A stretch of DNA of 64,000 nucleotides from Scortum barcoo (Eukaryota; Chordata; Actinopteri; Centrarchiformes; Terapontidae): contig CM041553.1 of the NCBI GenBank assembly GCA_023238725.1, forward strand, positions 21,696,001 to 21,760,000. Reading direction: 5' to 3'. Under the pieces are notes generated by a model. That model was not told where the DNA came from and ran no database searches. It worked only from the letters and a program-made list of their open reading frames with translations. Positions within the stretch are counted from its first letter, which is position 1. Each line of letters opens with the position of its first letter. Shown in pieces: positions 13,636-23,854 of this stretch. Made by a program: the position numbers and the translations under genes.

Positions 13636-15881
13636 TTTATTATTTATATATATTTAGAGAGAGAGAGAGAGTAATGTTTCTAGCACAATTAATAGATTCC
13701 AGCCTCTGGCACAGCGGAGGTAAACGTGGCACCTGTGATAAGGTTGCTCACGCACAGAGGTTACCCTGACTTTTCTTTACTGTCTACGTGTGCATTTCTA
13801 AAGGTGACTCCCTTCACCTTGTTGTGGGCTTCAGACTGTAATGGGATTGACTGTCATGAATAAGCTTGTCTCGTGATTAGAAGCACATTATATGGCACAC
13901 AAAATGTGCCAGGGAAGTAGATAATGTCTCAGCTAACTGGCTGAGCATCCATCCAAACACCCATCTATTGTATATGCTGTCTGAGGTGCATCTCTCCTTG
14001 TCTCCTAGGTAACTCACTGCATAGTCTGCCCCCGAAGGGTCCTGGTCTCTATAGCAACGCCGCTGGTCCACAGGGTTTCCTGTCATTGTCCGGGCGACAC
14101 AAAAACCTCCTCAATAATGCTGCGCCATTTCCTGTGCAACCAAAAGCCCCCGTTCTTCAGACCAGCCCCAACAAGCCCCAGCTGTCAATCACCAACGACA
14201 ACGGCAAGACCCGCCTCACCGGGCCGGCCTGCTCAGCATCAAAACCTCGAGCCCTATGGAAGAAGAGTGTGGAGACACTGAAAACTCAGCCAAGAGCTGT
14301 TATATCTCCAGGCCCCGGAACAAGCCCCTCCCCATCATCTGGACCCGGACCCCCACAAATGAAGAGCCAGCGCTACCTGCCTGAAGAGCCGCCACACTCT
14401 GACATCTCAGAGTGCTCCAGCCGACCGCCATCACACAAAGATTCTGATTCAATGGGGGCGAGAGGCGGGTTCAAGCCTATCAATCAATTGAGGAAGAGGG
14501 GTGGAGGAGGAGGAGGAGGAGGGGGCGGAGGATCCAAGATCTACTCCATTGATTCAGATCAGGCCAGTCTCCAGTCCGCTCCCCCCTACCAGCGAGACAG
14601 CCAGGGCGGAGGTGACGACCACAGTTACCCCCCTGACCTGTTTCCACCTGACAGCACATACTCCCACCAGGCGGACGCACCCATTTTACAGCTGAGTGCC
14701 AGCCTGCTGCACCACAGTCACAGCGCCGAGGCTGACCTGCACTCTCTGAAGGACAAGAAATATAGCACATATACACACAGCAGGTATCATGTTCAGCAGA
14801 AAATGAACACTATGTTTCAAGTGCTTTTATCGTTGTTTTCTGTATAATCAGTGTCATTCTCTCTCTCTCTCTGCAGTGGGAAGGAAAAAACTGGAGGTTC
14901 ATTCGAGGCTCCAGGTCCAGGAACAGGGACACAAGGCGTCAGGCCCGGCCACTGTCGCTCCTGCCTGACCAAGCTGACGGGCTACTCCGGCCTGTACACC
15001 GTCCGCTCGCCGCAGGCTCGCTGTGATGCCTGCGCCCACCTGGGAAACCTGTACGACATCAGCGAAGACCACCTGCACTCGCACTACTCCCACACACACA
15101 CTCACCCACACAGCGGGGACATGTTTACACACTACCTTCCCCAGAGCGAGCTGGGTCTGGTGGGCGAAGGGGACGGGCTAGTCAGCCACTTCGAGCCCAC
15201 CCCTTCCTCCCATCATCTCCTCTCCCCACCTCCTCGTCGGCCCAGCACCTCCAGCTGAGTCGCCAGCACTCCTATGAGAACGTGCTTCCGGACGGCATCC
15301 CCGAGCGGCAGCCGCAGCAGCACACCCACATGCGGGGGCTGAGCTTGCCCGACAGAGATAGGGATAGGGAGCTGACCCTGGACGAGGGGGCCTATGCTAA
15401 TGTGCTCACAATGCGCTCCGATCGTCCGTTCAGCAGCCGCAGCCCCCCCTCTCCGTCACCCTCCCACCACCATAGTCTGGATACCCCAATGCCCCTCCCA
15501 AGGCGCTCAAAGAGTCTATTCCCCGATCGCCCCTCTCATAACCCTTTCCTCCAGTCAGCCCCTGGCACGACACAACGAGATCCCGCCCCCCAGGCTGTCT
15601 CACGCATGCCACAGAGAAGTTCTGCCCACGAGCTCTATAAGCAGCGAATGCCGCTGTCGCTTACCCTCGGTAACCATGGCAGCCATCACAACAACCAGCA
15701 TGGCGGCCATGTTGACCAACAGGTGTTCTACCCTCAACAGGAGCCCCCCGTGGTGGCCTACATGGTCCCACCTGCTGCCTCTCAGCCAATGAGCTATGTG
15801 ACAGCGCCGCGAGCCTCGAGCGCAGGCGGCAACAGGCCCCGGCTCTACCGCCGCATGCCCAGCATCGAGTCTGATGTCTGA
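1789..15881 (+). CDS. grin2a: NMDA receptor subunit GluN2A (3' part of gene, 5' exons outside window)
   Basis: Glutamate-binding subunit of the heterotetrameric NMDA receptor, a postsynaptic, Mg-blocked, Ca-permeable cation channel. Exons seen: 1789-1957, 3636-3789, 5218-5343, 7119-7348, 8060-8220, 10515-10702, 11444-11682, 13380-13563, 14009-14783, 14877-15881. All junctions are GT-AG and phases agree. The product covers the end of S1, M1, the M2 pore loop with the double Asn, M3 with SYTANLAAF, S2, M4 and a long tail ending PSIESDV. GluN2A rather than 2B is favoured by the motifs FTGVCSGRPGLLF, KPRALWKKSVE, RYLPEEPPHSDISE, RSKSLFPD and the PSIESDV end. Fish often keep two grin2a copies; I cannot say which this is. 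The coding region is not fully in frame: the last exon shifts frame near 15160-15245 (see findings). The amino-terminal domain and most of S1 lie upstream of the window. Confidence 0.93.
2096..2335 (+). repeat. Dispersed repeat family B, degenerate copy
   Basis: Starts AAAGCCTGGCTCTGTAC, contains CTAAGCTTAGCTAACTG, AAGAAAGAAAGTAAGCC and ends near GATCCATTCCTTTA. Similar phrases occur at 5905-6345, 19585-19915 and, inverted, at 40540-40700. This wording is familiar from interspersed repeats in perch-like fish; I do not assign a class. Confidence 0.55.
2536..2760 (+). repeat. Dispersed repeat family A, degenerate copy
   Basis: Contains TTGGCACTCAGCCCTAAG, AACAATGGAGGTCTGTGGC, CACAGAGGAATAAGC and ATGGGATTTGTTGACTTTC, shared in order with copies near 31240, 34255 and 58050. 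Class unknown. Confidence 0.5.
3636..3789 (+). CDS. grin2a: grin2a exon: S1 to pre-M1
   Basis: 154 bp, the size I recall for the homologous mammalian exon. It encodes VGSLTINEERSE and VDF-type sequence (here VIDFSVPFVETG), then SRSNGTVSPSAFL. It contains the conserved SLTINEERSE glutamate-site segment. Acceptor is AACCAG, donor GTAATC, ending in phase 1. Confidence 0.94.
4434..4480. repeat. (GT)n microsatellite in grin2a intron
   Basis: Near-pure GT run of about 18-20 units. Confidence 0.85.
5218..5343 (+). CDS. grin2a: grin2a exon: pre-M1 and M1 transmembrane helix
   Basis: 126 bp. It encodes EPFSASVWVMMFVMLL and the rest of M1, then SPLGFNRNLAQGK. A very long CT-rich tract (about 4800-5215) runs up to the CTCTCAG acceptor. 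Confidence 0.94.
5905..6345 (+). repeat. Dispersed repeat family B, degenerate copy
   Basis: Contains CTTTATGCTTAACTAAG, ACCGGCTACTGGCTTT, AAATAAGCATATTTCCG, AAAATGTCGAGGTATTCCT, matching the order of motifs in the other copies. Boundaries are approximate. Confidence 0.5.
7119..7348 (+). CDS. grin2a: grin2a exon: M2 pore loop and M3 gate
   Basis: 230 bp, phase 2 to phase 0. It encodes PSFTIGKAIWLLWG, the pore loop VFNNSVPVQNPKGTT with adjacent asparagines that shape Mg block and Ca permeability, and the M3 gate motif SYTANLAAF, ending SDKK. It is the most conserved exon of the gene. Confidence 0.96.
8060..8220 (+). CDS. grin2a: grin2a exon: S2 ligand-binding lobe, first part
   Basis: 161 bp. 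It begins FQSPYSYSPPFRFGTVPNGS and continues TERNIRKNYPDMHQYM, then the SGVQDALVSLKTG segment. The GSTE stretch belongs to the glutamate site. Donor is GTATGT, ending two bases into a Gly codon. Confidence 0.95.
8221..10514 (+). other. grin2a intron without recognised genes
   Basis: 2.3 kb, AT-rich. A fragment near 9955-10030 resembles dispersed repeat family B in inverted orientation (CTAGCATAAAGCCTAGAG, GGAAACAGCTAGTCTG). Nothing else is identified. Confidence 0.5.
10515..10702 (+). CDS. grin2a: grin2a exon: S2 ligand-binding lobe, second part
   Basis: 188 bp. It encodes KLDAFIYDAAVLNYMAGR, then CKLVTIGSGYIFATTGYG and ALQKGSYWKRLVDLAI. The Asp of IYDAAV is the conserved residue contacting the ligand amino group in GluN2. 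Donor follows GGAGATG. Confidence 0.95.
11444..11682 (+). CDS. grin2a: grin2a exon: end of S2, M4 helix, start of tail
   Basis: 239 bp. It encodes EMEELEAQWLTGICHNEK, NMAGVFYMLATAMGLS (M4) and FTGVCSGRPGLLFTISR, stopping at GTGAGG. The RPGLLF.ISR ending matches the mammalian GluN2A exon boundary as I recall it. Confidence 0.95.
11683..13379 (+). other. grin2a intron without recognised genes
   Basis: 1.7 kb with short CT and CA runs near 12667-12690 and 12793-12814 and a CT-rich acceptor tract before 13380. No exon or RNA gene recognised. Confidence 0.5.
13380..13563 (+). CDS. grin2a: grin2a exon: proximal cytoplasmic tail
   Basis: 184 bp after a CT-rich acceptor. It encodes GIWSCIHGVHIDMKKKNPE and a segment with NMLHLLKSAKSMA, then SPKRNT, ending VMTGK. 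This is the membrane-proximal tail that in mammals binds calmodulin/alpha-actinin-type partners. An (AT)n tract starts about 20 bp after the donor. Confidence 0.92.
13584..13627. repeat. (AT)n microsatellite downstream of grin2a tail exon
   Basis: About 22 AT units start about 20 bp after the donor at 13564, followed by a T run and a GA run. Confidence 0.85.
14009..14783 (+). CDS. grin2a: grin2a exon: middle cytoplasmic tail with polyglycine
   Basis: 775 bp, low-complexity and GC-rich. Landmarks shared with GluN2A are KPRALWKKSVE, RYLPEEPPHSDISE and KIYSIDSD. A run of about 11 glycines lies near 14500-14532 and is not shared with mammals. The open frame reads through GTATCA at 14784 into a stop at 14845-14847, so an intron of 93 bp must be removed. 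Confidence 0.9.
14877..15881 (+). CDS. grin2a: grin2a last coding exon(s): distal tail and PDZ ligand
   Basis: It begins GKEKTGGSFE, then CRSCLTKLTGYSG, CDACAHLGNLYDISED and a His-rich stretch. This frame stops at 15256-15258, while conserved tail sequence resumes in another frame at SRQHSYENVLPDG and runs through RSKSLFPDRPSHNPFL to PSIESDV and TGA at 15879-15881. The stretch is 1005 bp, one base short of keeping frame. Either one base is missing or an 86-bp intron (15160-15245) is present. The final IESDV is the class I PDZ ligand for PSD-95 family scaffolds. Confidence 0.88.
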
Positions 15882-16396
15882 GAGTCACACACAACACACT
15901 TACTCTCACTGAAACACACTAACACACACGCATGCAAGAAAGAGGTGTGTGTGACCGGACCAGGCAGCTCTGATTCTAAGCACATATACAGAAACACACA
16001 CACAGACACGCACACAGGTGAAAGACGAGAAGTTCTGCTCTGGAGTAAATAAATCATTGTTTCTTCATCACACCCTCTGTAGGGCATGGTTGGGGCCACA
16101 GGGACACCTGGAGGCACAATACAAGATGAAGAGTGTGTGTGAGTGTCAGTGTGTGTACTAGCCTCAAGCTGTGGGCAACGAGGCACAAACTGACAATACG
16201 TCTGGCAAGACAGATCGAATTCCCGGTGGAATACAAGGGACACTGTACATGGAGCCTAACGTCAACAGTGGGAATCGGACGGAAGACGCAACAGTGTGTT
16301 TGGAAGACGAGCCGACTTGTCCCGCCCTCTCACCAGCCTCTTGGAGATGAAGGGGAGACAGAAAACCCCTTTCTTTCTGAGATTACATGCACATGC

Positions 16397-16427
<31 letters not shown>

Positions 16428-18006
16428 TATTTCACCTAAATAAATCCTCCCCTCTCCAGGACTCTCCTGTTGCACTATGATTTCTACAGTCAACCCGTAT
16501 GTTGTCTGAGCCTCCAAACTGCACTGCCAGCATGGCTTAAAGAGTAGTAAACTACACTAGAGTAATCCTTGACTTGAATGGAAATTACTATCTTTGTAAT
16601 AGACTAGACTGAGTGGCGGGCAGCTGGTCAGGACACAGGTCTGTGTCACAAGTGTATCAGCTCCTGCCTGCAGTACAAACACTCGAACACACACACGCAC
16701 ACTGTGTCTGTTTCTAGGGAGGAAGTAAAAACTACCGACTGTTTGTTATCGTTGATGTCAGATAATTGAACATTCCAAAAAGTGGACCAAACGTGGCCGC
16801 CAGTAAAAGCCCATCAGGATGAGAGTGTGTGTTCTAGTGTTTCTAGATCTAGAGACATACAGTATAGCATCCTTGCTTCCTCTCTTAGCTAGCCTTCAGG
16901 TCATACTGCATGCTTCCTACTGCCCTGTGTTACAGTTAAACTCCTATACAGGGTCATATATGCACACACACGCACACACATATATGCACATACACACACA
17001 CATACGCAGTAGTCTAGGATAATAGTTTAGGGTGGGTGTGTGTGTTGAAGCTATGAGATAGCTTCTCTTTGTGCACTTTGTAGATTTTATACCCTGCCAC
17101 CTAACACAGACGTTTGACCAAAAACACTTTTATACTGAAAAATATGAATATTCTCAACCATTCGCTGGATAGATGTTTTCTTTTCTCTTATTTCTCTTTG
17201 ACATTGGGTTTTAGGGCACCGTTAAGGGCGCAGTTCTGTCAGTTTCCATTGTGAGTTCAGAAGTTTTACAGTGTTAGATAATGGGTACAGCATCATACAG
17301 TATACACAACACCATCTCTTAAATCTTTCTCTTCTTTTTTATAACTTCTACTGTGCTCATCCCCCCTTTCAAGCCTTCCCTTCTTCCTTCATCGGCTTTT
17401 GTTTATTCTCTTAATTAAGCCTTTTTGCTCCTTCCCTGCTTCCTTCTATAGAATAGATTGAGTATCAGAAGAATAAAGTTCAGTTGTGGTGTTTAAAACT
17501 CAACATATTGTTGGAAATCACTTGATATCAGTAGTCGTAAGAATTCATCAAAATTCAGCACCGGCTATTGTAGGATACAATACTTTTTTTTTCTATAACT
17601 TTCTATGTTGAACAAAAGAACTTTGTTTCTGTAGTGAATTTAGAGGCTGAGTGCATCACTGTTACAGATTTACTCATCAAATTAATACTCCTGACTCTGA
17701 CGAGCGTCAGAGAAGCTGGTACTTGTGTGTCTCTCCGTTGGCGAGAACACAGCGCTGCGTTTCGGCAAAGAGAGAGTCACGTGGCAAAGCAGAGAGTTTG
17801 CAAAGTGACTCGTTACAGAGGCAACAGTCACTCGCACACACATACACACACTCAACAAGCTGGCAGTGTGTGTATGAGTGTCCTAGAAATCCATAATCTA
17901 CTGAGTAAGGGCATTGATTTTTGAGCACAAAGATTTTGATGGAAAATGGACTTGATATCCCATTAGCTGAGTGTCTGTCTCTATTCTCTTTATTTCTATT
18001 CTTTAT

Positions 18007-18045
<39 letters not shown>

Positions 18046-19400
18046 TAAACACACACACACACATATCTATATATATTGGCTGCAAAGAATGCAAGACAAA
18101 AAAACGCACCTTTGAACGGTGAACACTGCCCCTCTTTTGGTTTGGTGTGTGAGTTATATGCACAATATCAGGTTGCAATATTATACTTCTGTACAGAGAA
18201 ATCTTTGTTTTAAATGTTAGGAATTGATTTCATTTGTTTGATTTGAATGGTATTCAAGTGTTGAGTTCATTTCAATAACAGCGTGGCTTTTTATTCTGCT
18301 TCTTAAAAAAAAAAGACTGGCATGTTTTTAGATTCTTGTGTGATTTTTTTTTTTTTTTTTTTTTTTACTTTTATTTTCCCCCACTGGTGTGTTGTTGGTT
18401 GGGACCTCACTGTACAGTCCTCACTGCTGGGTTAAGAGACTAGTTAACTGTCACGGTCAGCTAACCAGTTAACTAGGAACACATAGCTGGGTCTCTCATC
18501 TGAATCACACTCAATGAATAATGATAGTCCAGCCTGTGTGGTTAATACGAACCCCCTCCCACCCACATAGTTCTCTTCCACTACGAGTCTGTGCTGTTTC
18601 ACCTCTGAGCGAGTGTGTGTGTGTGTGTCGGTGTTTTACACCATGCAGGCATTTATATAAGACAGAGGATGATATGTGTATCAAGAGGTTGTTTGTGGTG
18701 TGTTTGCGGTGTGTGTGCGTGTGTGTGTGTGTATACTTTTCTGTACTCTCTTCCCTTCGTCCCACACATAACATTTTGACCTGGCTCTTACTCATATAAC
18801 ACAAATACAGTTACACACAAACACACGCGCACACACATGTTGCGTCTGTACTGTCATGGTTAAGAGAGCACGTACAATGAGTTTTGTTACGTCCACCATC
18901 ACGGAGATTTTTACACCAACCTTTTGTTTGATTTTTTTTTTTTTTTTTTAATTGCATGACGTGCTTGTGTTTCTGGTGGTACCTATTTTGCTGCAACACC
19001 TGAGTTCTCCCTGAGTTGACCTGCTGGGCTACATGCACCAACGTTCCCCTCCACCGTGGTTTGTGCGCCACGTCTGACTCACGCCCTGGACGCTCCCGAC
19101 TCCTGACCTTTGCTGTCACCGGTGTGGCACCCAGCTGGCTCCTGCACAAACGCCAGCCAAGGAACATGTGGAAAATGTTCCCAGGCTCAGCACAGTTCTT
19201 AGTTTGGCCTAGGTTGTACACTTATAATGTACAGTACTGGGTGGAAGGAGTGCGTTGGTGTTTAGTCCTCGGGGTCTCCCTGCTGTGTATCTCACTTGTG
19301 TATAAGTTCAGGGGTTTCTAAGCTACTAGTTGTGTTGTAAATACTACCTTGTCACTCAGTACCTCTGTACAATCTGTAAATAAGTAAAGGTTACATTTTT
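15882..19400 (+). other. grin2a: Probable 3' UTR of grin2a
   Basis: No further coding sequence follows the stop. AATAAA-type signals occur near 16047, near 16437 and clearly at 17472-17477 (GAATAAAG). The region keeps a transcript-like character to about 19400, where GTAAATAAGTAAAGG is followed by a GT-rich stretch. GluN2A mRNAs have long 3' UTRs, so a 1.6-3.5 kb UTR is plausible. The true cleavage site cannot be set from sequence alone. Contains CA/CT repeats (16398-16421, 18008-18052). Confidence 0.45.
18008..18062. repeat. (CT)n(CA)n compound microsatellite
   Basis: CT run continues into CA repeats with one TAAA interruption. Lies in the presumed grin2a 3' UTR. Confidence 0.8.
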
Positions 19401-19584
19401 CTACTTGTCTGGGTCTTGTTGATCAATCTTTTCATCTGTCTATCTATTTATCTACCTGATGGTAACCACAGTATTAAGAGTTAATAAATCAGTTATTAAT
19501 GCTTTATAGATAAGATTAAGCTCTTCATTTGGACAACTTTGAGGCATGTATAAAGGAAATGTTCTACATTTGGAAATGTGTTTT

Positions 19585-19915
19585 TTTGTGTTTAGGCCAA
19601 GCGTTATATGATAAGATCAATATCACTTTCATTCCTTTTTTTTTCAGCATAGAGAACAAACTTTACAGATTAAACTAGTGCGGATAACTGGTGAGCCTTA
19701 GGTACTGGTTGGAAAACTTTCTTATCTTTGCACGGAGCCCAACCAGCTTTGTCCCTTTGTTTTCTCCTCTTTATGCCAAGCTAAGTGGCTGTAGAAGTAG
19801 CTCCATGTTTACCGAACAGACATGATGGTGGTGCCAATCTTACCGTTTAACTCTCAGTAAGAAAGCAAGTCTGCGTATTAACCAAGGTGTTGAACCATTC
19901 CTTTAACAACTTACT
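19585..19915 (+). repeat. Dispersed repeat family B, degenerate copy
   Basis: Contains TTTATGCCAAGCTAAGTGG, AGAAGTAGCTCCATG, ACAGACATGATGGTGG, CTCAGTAAGAAAGCAAG and ends GAACCATTCCTTTAA. This is the longest and best preserved copy in the window. Confidence 0.6.
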
Positions 19916-20513
19916 TTTGCCACTGCCGCCCTGAAGGTGTTTTAGAAAGTGAGTCCACTGTGGGTTTCTCACTTGTCAAAACTGTAGAGGGTCTGACTGA
20001 TTAATTAAAGATGATTCATCTTTAAAAAGATAAGGCAAGTTAAATAGGAGGATACACACGCCAGTTTTTCTCACAATCTGGCAGACCGAAGTTGTCACTG
20101 AACTCTTACTGTTGATGTAGAAAATATTTATAAATTGTTTATCAACCAGTAATAGTTATTAAAACCCATAAAGAGCTCTCAAAGTGTGCGTCCGTAGGAA
20201 AAAAAACATTCAGTACTTAAGATGTTTCTAAATGTATTAATGGTAAATAAATCATTTACACATGTTTTATGAATCAGGAAAAAGCCATTGATAACTTTTG
20301 GGTCTTGACTCAAAGTCCATTCACAAGCTTTTCCCAGAGCTTTCAGCCTCATCTCACACTCCACCCACCAATGAGGACCAGAGAATAGGTCTGAAATCTA
20401 GTCTAGTCTGTGCACCTTGACTCAAGATAATTTGGTCAAATTACTATTTCCAAGTTCAAGAGTGAACTTTTGGGTTACCTTAATGAATAACTTATATAAC
20501 TGCAACCTTAATG

Positions 20514-20560
20514 GCTTATTAGAAAGTCTGTAATGAAAGATTTGTGACTTTCTAATAAGC
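20514..20560. repeat. Perfect inverted repeat, 15-bp arms
   Basis: GCTTATTAGAAAGTC (20514-20528) and GACTTTCTAATAAGC (20546-20560) are exact reverse complements with a 17-base loop. Confidence 0.8.
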
Positions 20561-20722
20561 TGTCATGTATGCAGTAGATGAGTATGAGTTAATCAGTAGT
20601 TAATGAAGTGAATGAGTTTTTTTTTTTTATTATTATTTATTTATTTTTAGCCTTACCTGCAAAACGAATGGCAGTCCCATCAGGCTCAGCTGTACTTTGT
20701 GTTTTCTTGTACCAATTAGCAA

Positions 20723-20881
20723 ATGCGCACATGCTCATATGCTGTTGTAACCATTACATCTACTGAACATCAGAGTGTTAGCATTGTCACTGAGAGTATG
20801 TTATCATGTCGATGTTATCATTCATCTCAAAGCCCCGCTGTGTCCAAGTCCAGCCTACGTGACTTTGGACTCATTCCAAAG
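20723..20881 (+). other. Weak exon candidate, unrecognised
   Basis: An open segment ending SKSSLRDFGLIPK is followed immediately by a consensus donor (AAAG|GTAAGTGG at 20882). Its 5' boundary is unclear; an in-frame ATG lies at 20723. No family is recognised. It may be a chance reading frame next to a cryptic donor. Confidence 0.2.
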
Positions 20882-21324
20882 GTAAGTGGTGAAACTGTAC
20901 ATTGGGGGAGATCTTAGTAAAGCACAAACTAAACTAACTAAAGAAATGAAGCAGGTTATGATGGAGGAGGATAAACAACAGCAAAAGGGATTTTTCAGTC
21001 TAGCAACCAATAGTTGTTTTTATTGATGGTTTGTTGAATCTTGATCTATAAATCCATGCAATACAAGTTATAAACAATTTATAAAGTATTTGTCTATCTG
21101 TCTGTCTGTCTGTCTCCAGTTTGCTGACTATTCAGAGAAAAGGGCTTTTTGGGATTCTGCTGTAAAAGGGCTCTCTCTGCATCGCTCTCCGTAGGCTTTC
21201 ATAATGCACCCTTAGCATGAGTGTGTGTGCGTGTGTGTGTGTGTGCAATATGTGTATGTATGTGTGTGTGTTTAGATCAGTGTTCTGGTAAAAAGCTTTA
21301 GTTTTATATTTTTGTCTCCCTCAG

Positions 21325-21560
21325 GAGACGGACGCTCTAATCTGGGCTGAAGTGGGACAGGAGAGGGGAGCAGAGAGGAGCACACAGGCAAACACACACA
21401 CACACTTATGCGTGCTGCAAATCAGCACACGCACACTGAGGCTGGAGGATCTGTCACAAGCCATAGACCAGCTGCAGCCAGAGGAGAGGGAGGAAGGAGG
21501 AGAGAGGAGAACAAAGAAGCGAGGAGTCCCGCTGCAGCCATCCAGACTTTCTTTGAAATG
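21325..21560 (+). other. Weak exon candidate, unrecognised
   Basis: A CT-rich tract and CTCCCTCAG acceptor precede an open frame beginning ETDALIWAEVGQERG and containing LRLEDLSQAIDQLQPEE. It is phase-compatible with the candidate ending at 20881. The frame passes through a CA run, which weakens the case. No family recognised. Confidence 0.2.
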
Positions 21561-21951
21561 GCTTGCATGGAAAACACACCACAGAGCGTCTGCACAGGCC
21601 TGCACGCCTGTTTGCGCAGAAGAGTGTGTGATTATATGCATATGTATGTGTGCTCGTCTGTGTGTCGCTTCCTCTGAGATGGGGTATGAGGACCACGGCG
21701 GCCTAATTCTTCCTGACATTATCCATATGCTTGTATCTAATGGACAGAGTAACAACACTCACTCAGACACAGGCCTCTGCTTCTTATTTAATTAATAGAA
21801 TTGAGCCTCCCCTCATGCCAGGCTGAAATGCAATTACTGTAACACACGGGAGCAGAATACATGTTCCTTGTAGCACTGCAGTAACATACAACTCATCACA
21901 TTCATACATGTGCATATTTCTGTAGAAACACAGAGCGTAATCCCAGGGCCA

Positions 21952-21987
<36 letters not shown>

Positions 21988-23031
21988 CTGCCACATATAG
22001 TCACACTGTAGGGGTGTTAGATTAAGCAGATAAATTAAGATAATTAATTTCCTGGATTAAGAGCGTCTCCTTCTGAGCAACCCCGCGGCTGGAGACGAGT
22101 CCGGAGGAAAACAAGAGGCATAAGTCAGAGAGAGGAGGAGACAGAGCAGAGGATGATGGAGGACGATGAGGGTGATAGAGCTGATTTTGACAGGCCCGCT
22201 GTAGGCTATTGGCTCTTCCCAAGACTTCAAACATCCTCATTAACCAGCAGTCAGCCTACACACTTAACACGTGTGTGTGTGTGTTTGCATGTACGCTTGT
22301 GTTCTTAAACTGTTGTGATTGTATGTGTGAGAGAGCTCGATAGATAGAAGAAGAGGGAGAGAGAGAGAGAGCAGCGTGTCAGCCTACACACTAAACAAAC
22401 CCATGAAAATTCATAAGGACCTGGCGACGCCTACTCACAAATACTAAAAATACTGGAGTGAGTTGAGCCTAGTCAAAGGGGAGGAAGAAGAGTGAGAGAG
22501 AGGAGATGAATAGAGAGAAATGAGAGAGCAGCAGCAGAGGAGGAGGAGGGAGAGAAGACGAGCTAGGTGTAATATGAACCAGGGGAGAGTAGAGCAGAAA
22601 GAGAGGAGAAATAATAGTTACATCAACTGCATCCAACTTGGAACATCTATTCTCAGCCTCCAGCGGTCAGCACTCACTTTGTGTAAGAGAGTGTGAGTGA
22701 GTGTGTGTTTGTGTGTGCGTGTTTGTGTGTGTGAAAATGTTTTGACCATTTTCCCTGGATATCGTCAGTTTGAAGAAAAAGAAAAAAACTCTCAGTTTTT
22801 CTCAACATGTTGACATTCAAGCCTCTCTGTGTAAGTGTGTGTGTGTGCGTGTAAGTCCATGTTCACACTGATTTGATGGGGATTGACAGCATTTTACCAT
22901 CAAAGTCATCCATCCAGCAGGGGAAGAAGGGTGGGAGGGACGGGCAGTTTTGATTTTGATTTTGCTTTCAGGACTGATATATAGTCAAAGAAGACGTTTT
23001 GTTCTGGGCGTCTGATCCAGGGCGAAGTGGC

Positions 23032-23108
23032 TCCTTTCACAGCTCTGATGGTGGACTTTCTGCAGGTTTTAGAAAATGTTGACAGATGATGTTTGAGTGA
23101 CAGTGCAG
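23032..23108. repeat. 77-bp direct repeat, copy 1
   Basis: Begins TCCTTTCACAGCTCTGATGG and ends TGCAG. A second copy of exactly the same length is at 24190-24266. The first 28 bases are identical, and GACAGATGATGTTTGA is also identical. Confidence 0.75.
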
Positions 23109-23722
23109 CCTTATGCACAGTGCATGAAGTCTATTTTTTTAAGCCAGCAGTTTATCCATCTATCTATCTATTTATCTGTCTGTTTATCTGTATATCTTAA
23201 AAGAGCCATCCACCAATTTAGCAATACACTCCTACAGTATAACATTGTCAGATGCACAGTGAACAGTTTTGTTTTGTGAAAAAATATTTAAAAAATTGCT
23301 CTAACAGAACCAAAAATATTATAATATTTATAATATTATAATATATATATATTGTTATAATATTTATAATAATATTTTTCTTAACCAGGTACATCTAAAA
23401 AAAATGTGTTTCTTTCTCTAATGTTCAAAAAATTCACACACTGTATTCTAATCAGAAGTTATAGACGTTTACTTGAAAACACTATTAACACTGTCAAGGT
23501 TAGAGTAATAATAGAAATTTCATAAGGATAAGGAGTATTTTTGTATTTTCTCACTGGTTTAAAATAGACAAACCCCTGTTCAAATTAACAGAAAGTAACA
23601 AAAGGGTTTTTCCCCACACTAATCAGAATGAGGGACAATGTGATGTTAGGTACCATGAAAGTCAGTGTGTCCTGATTTTATCATGTAAAATAGCTGTATA
23701 ATAACCCAGGTGGTGATTGATT

Positions 23723-23854
<132 letters not shown>

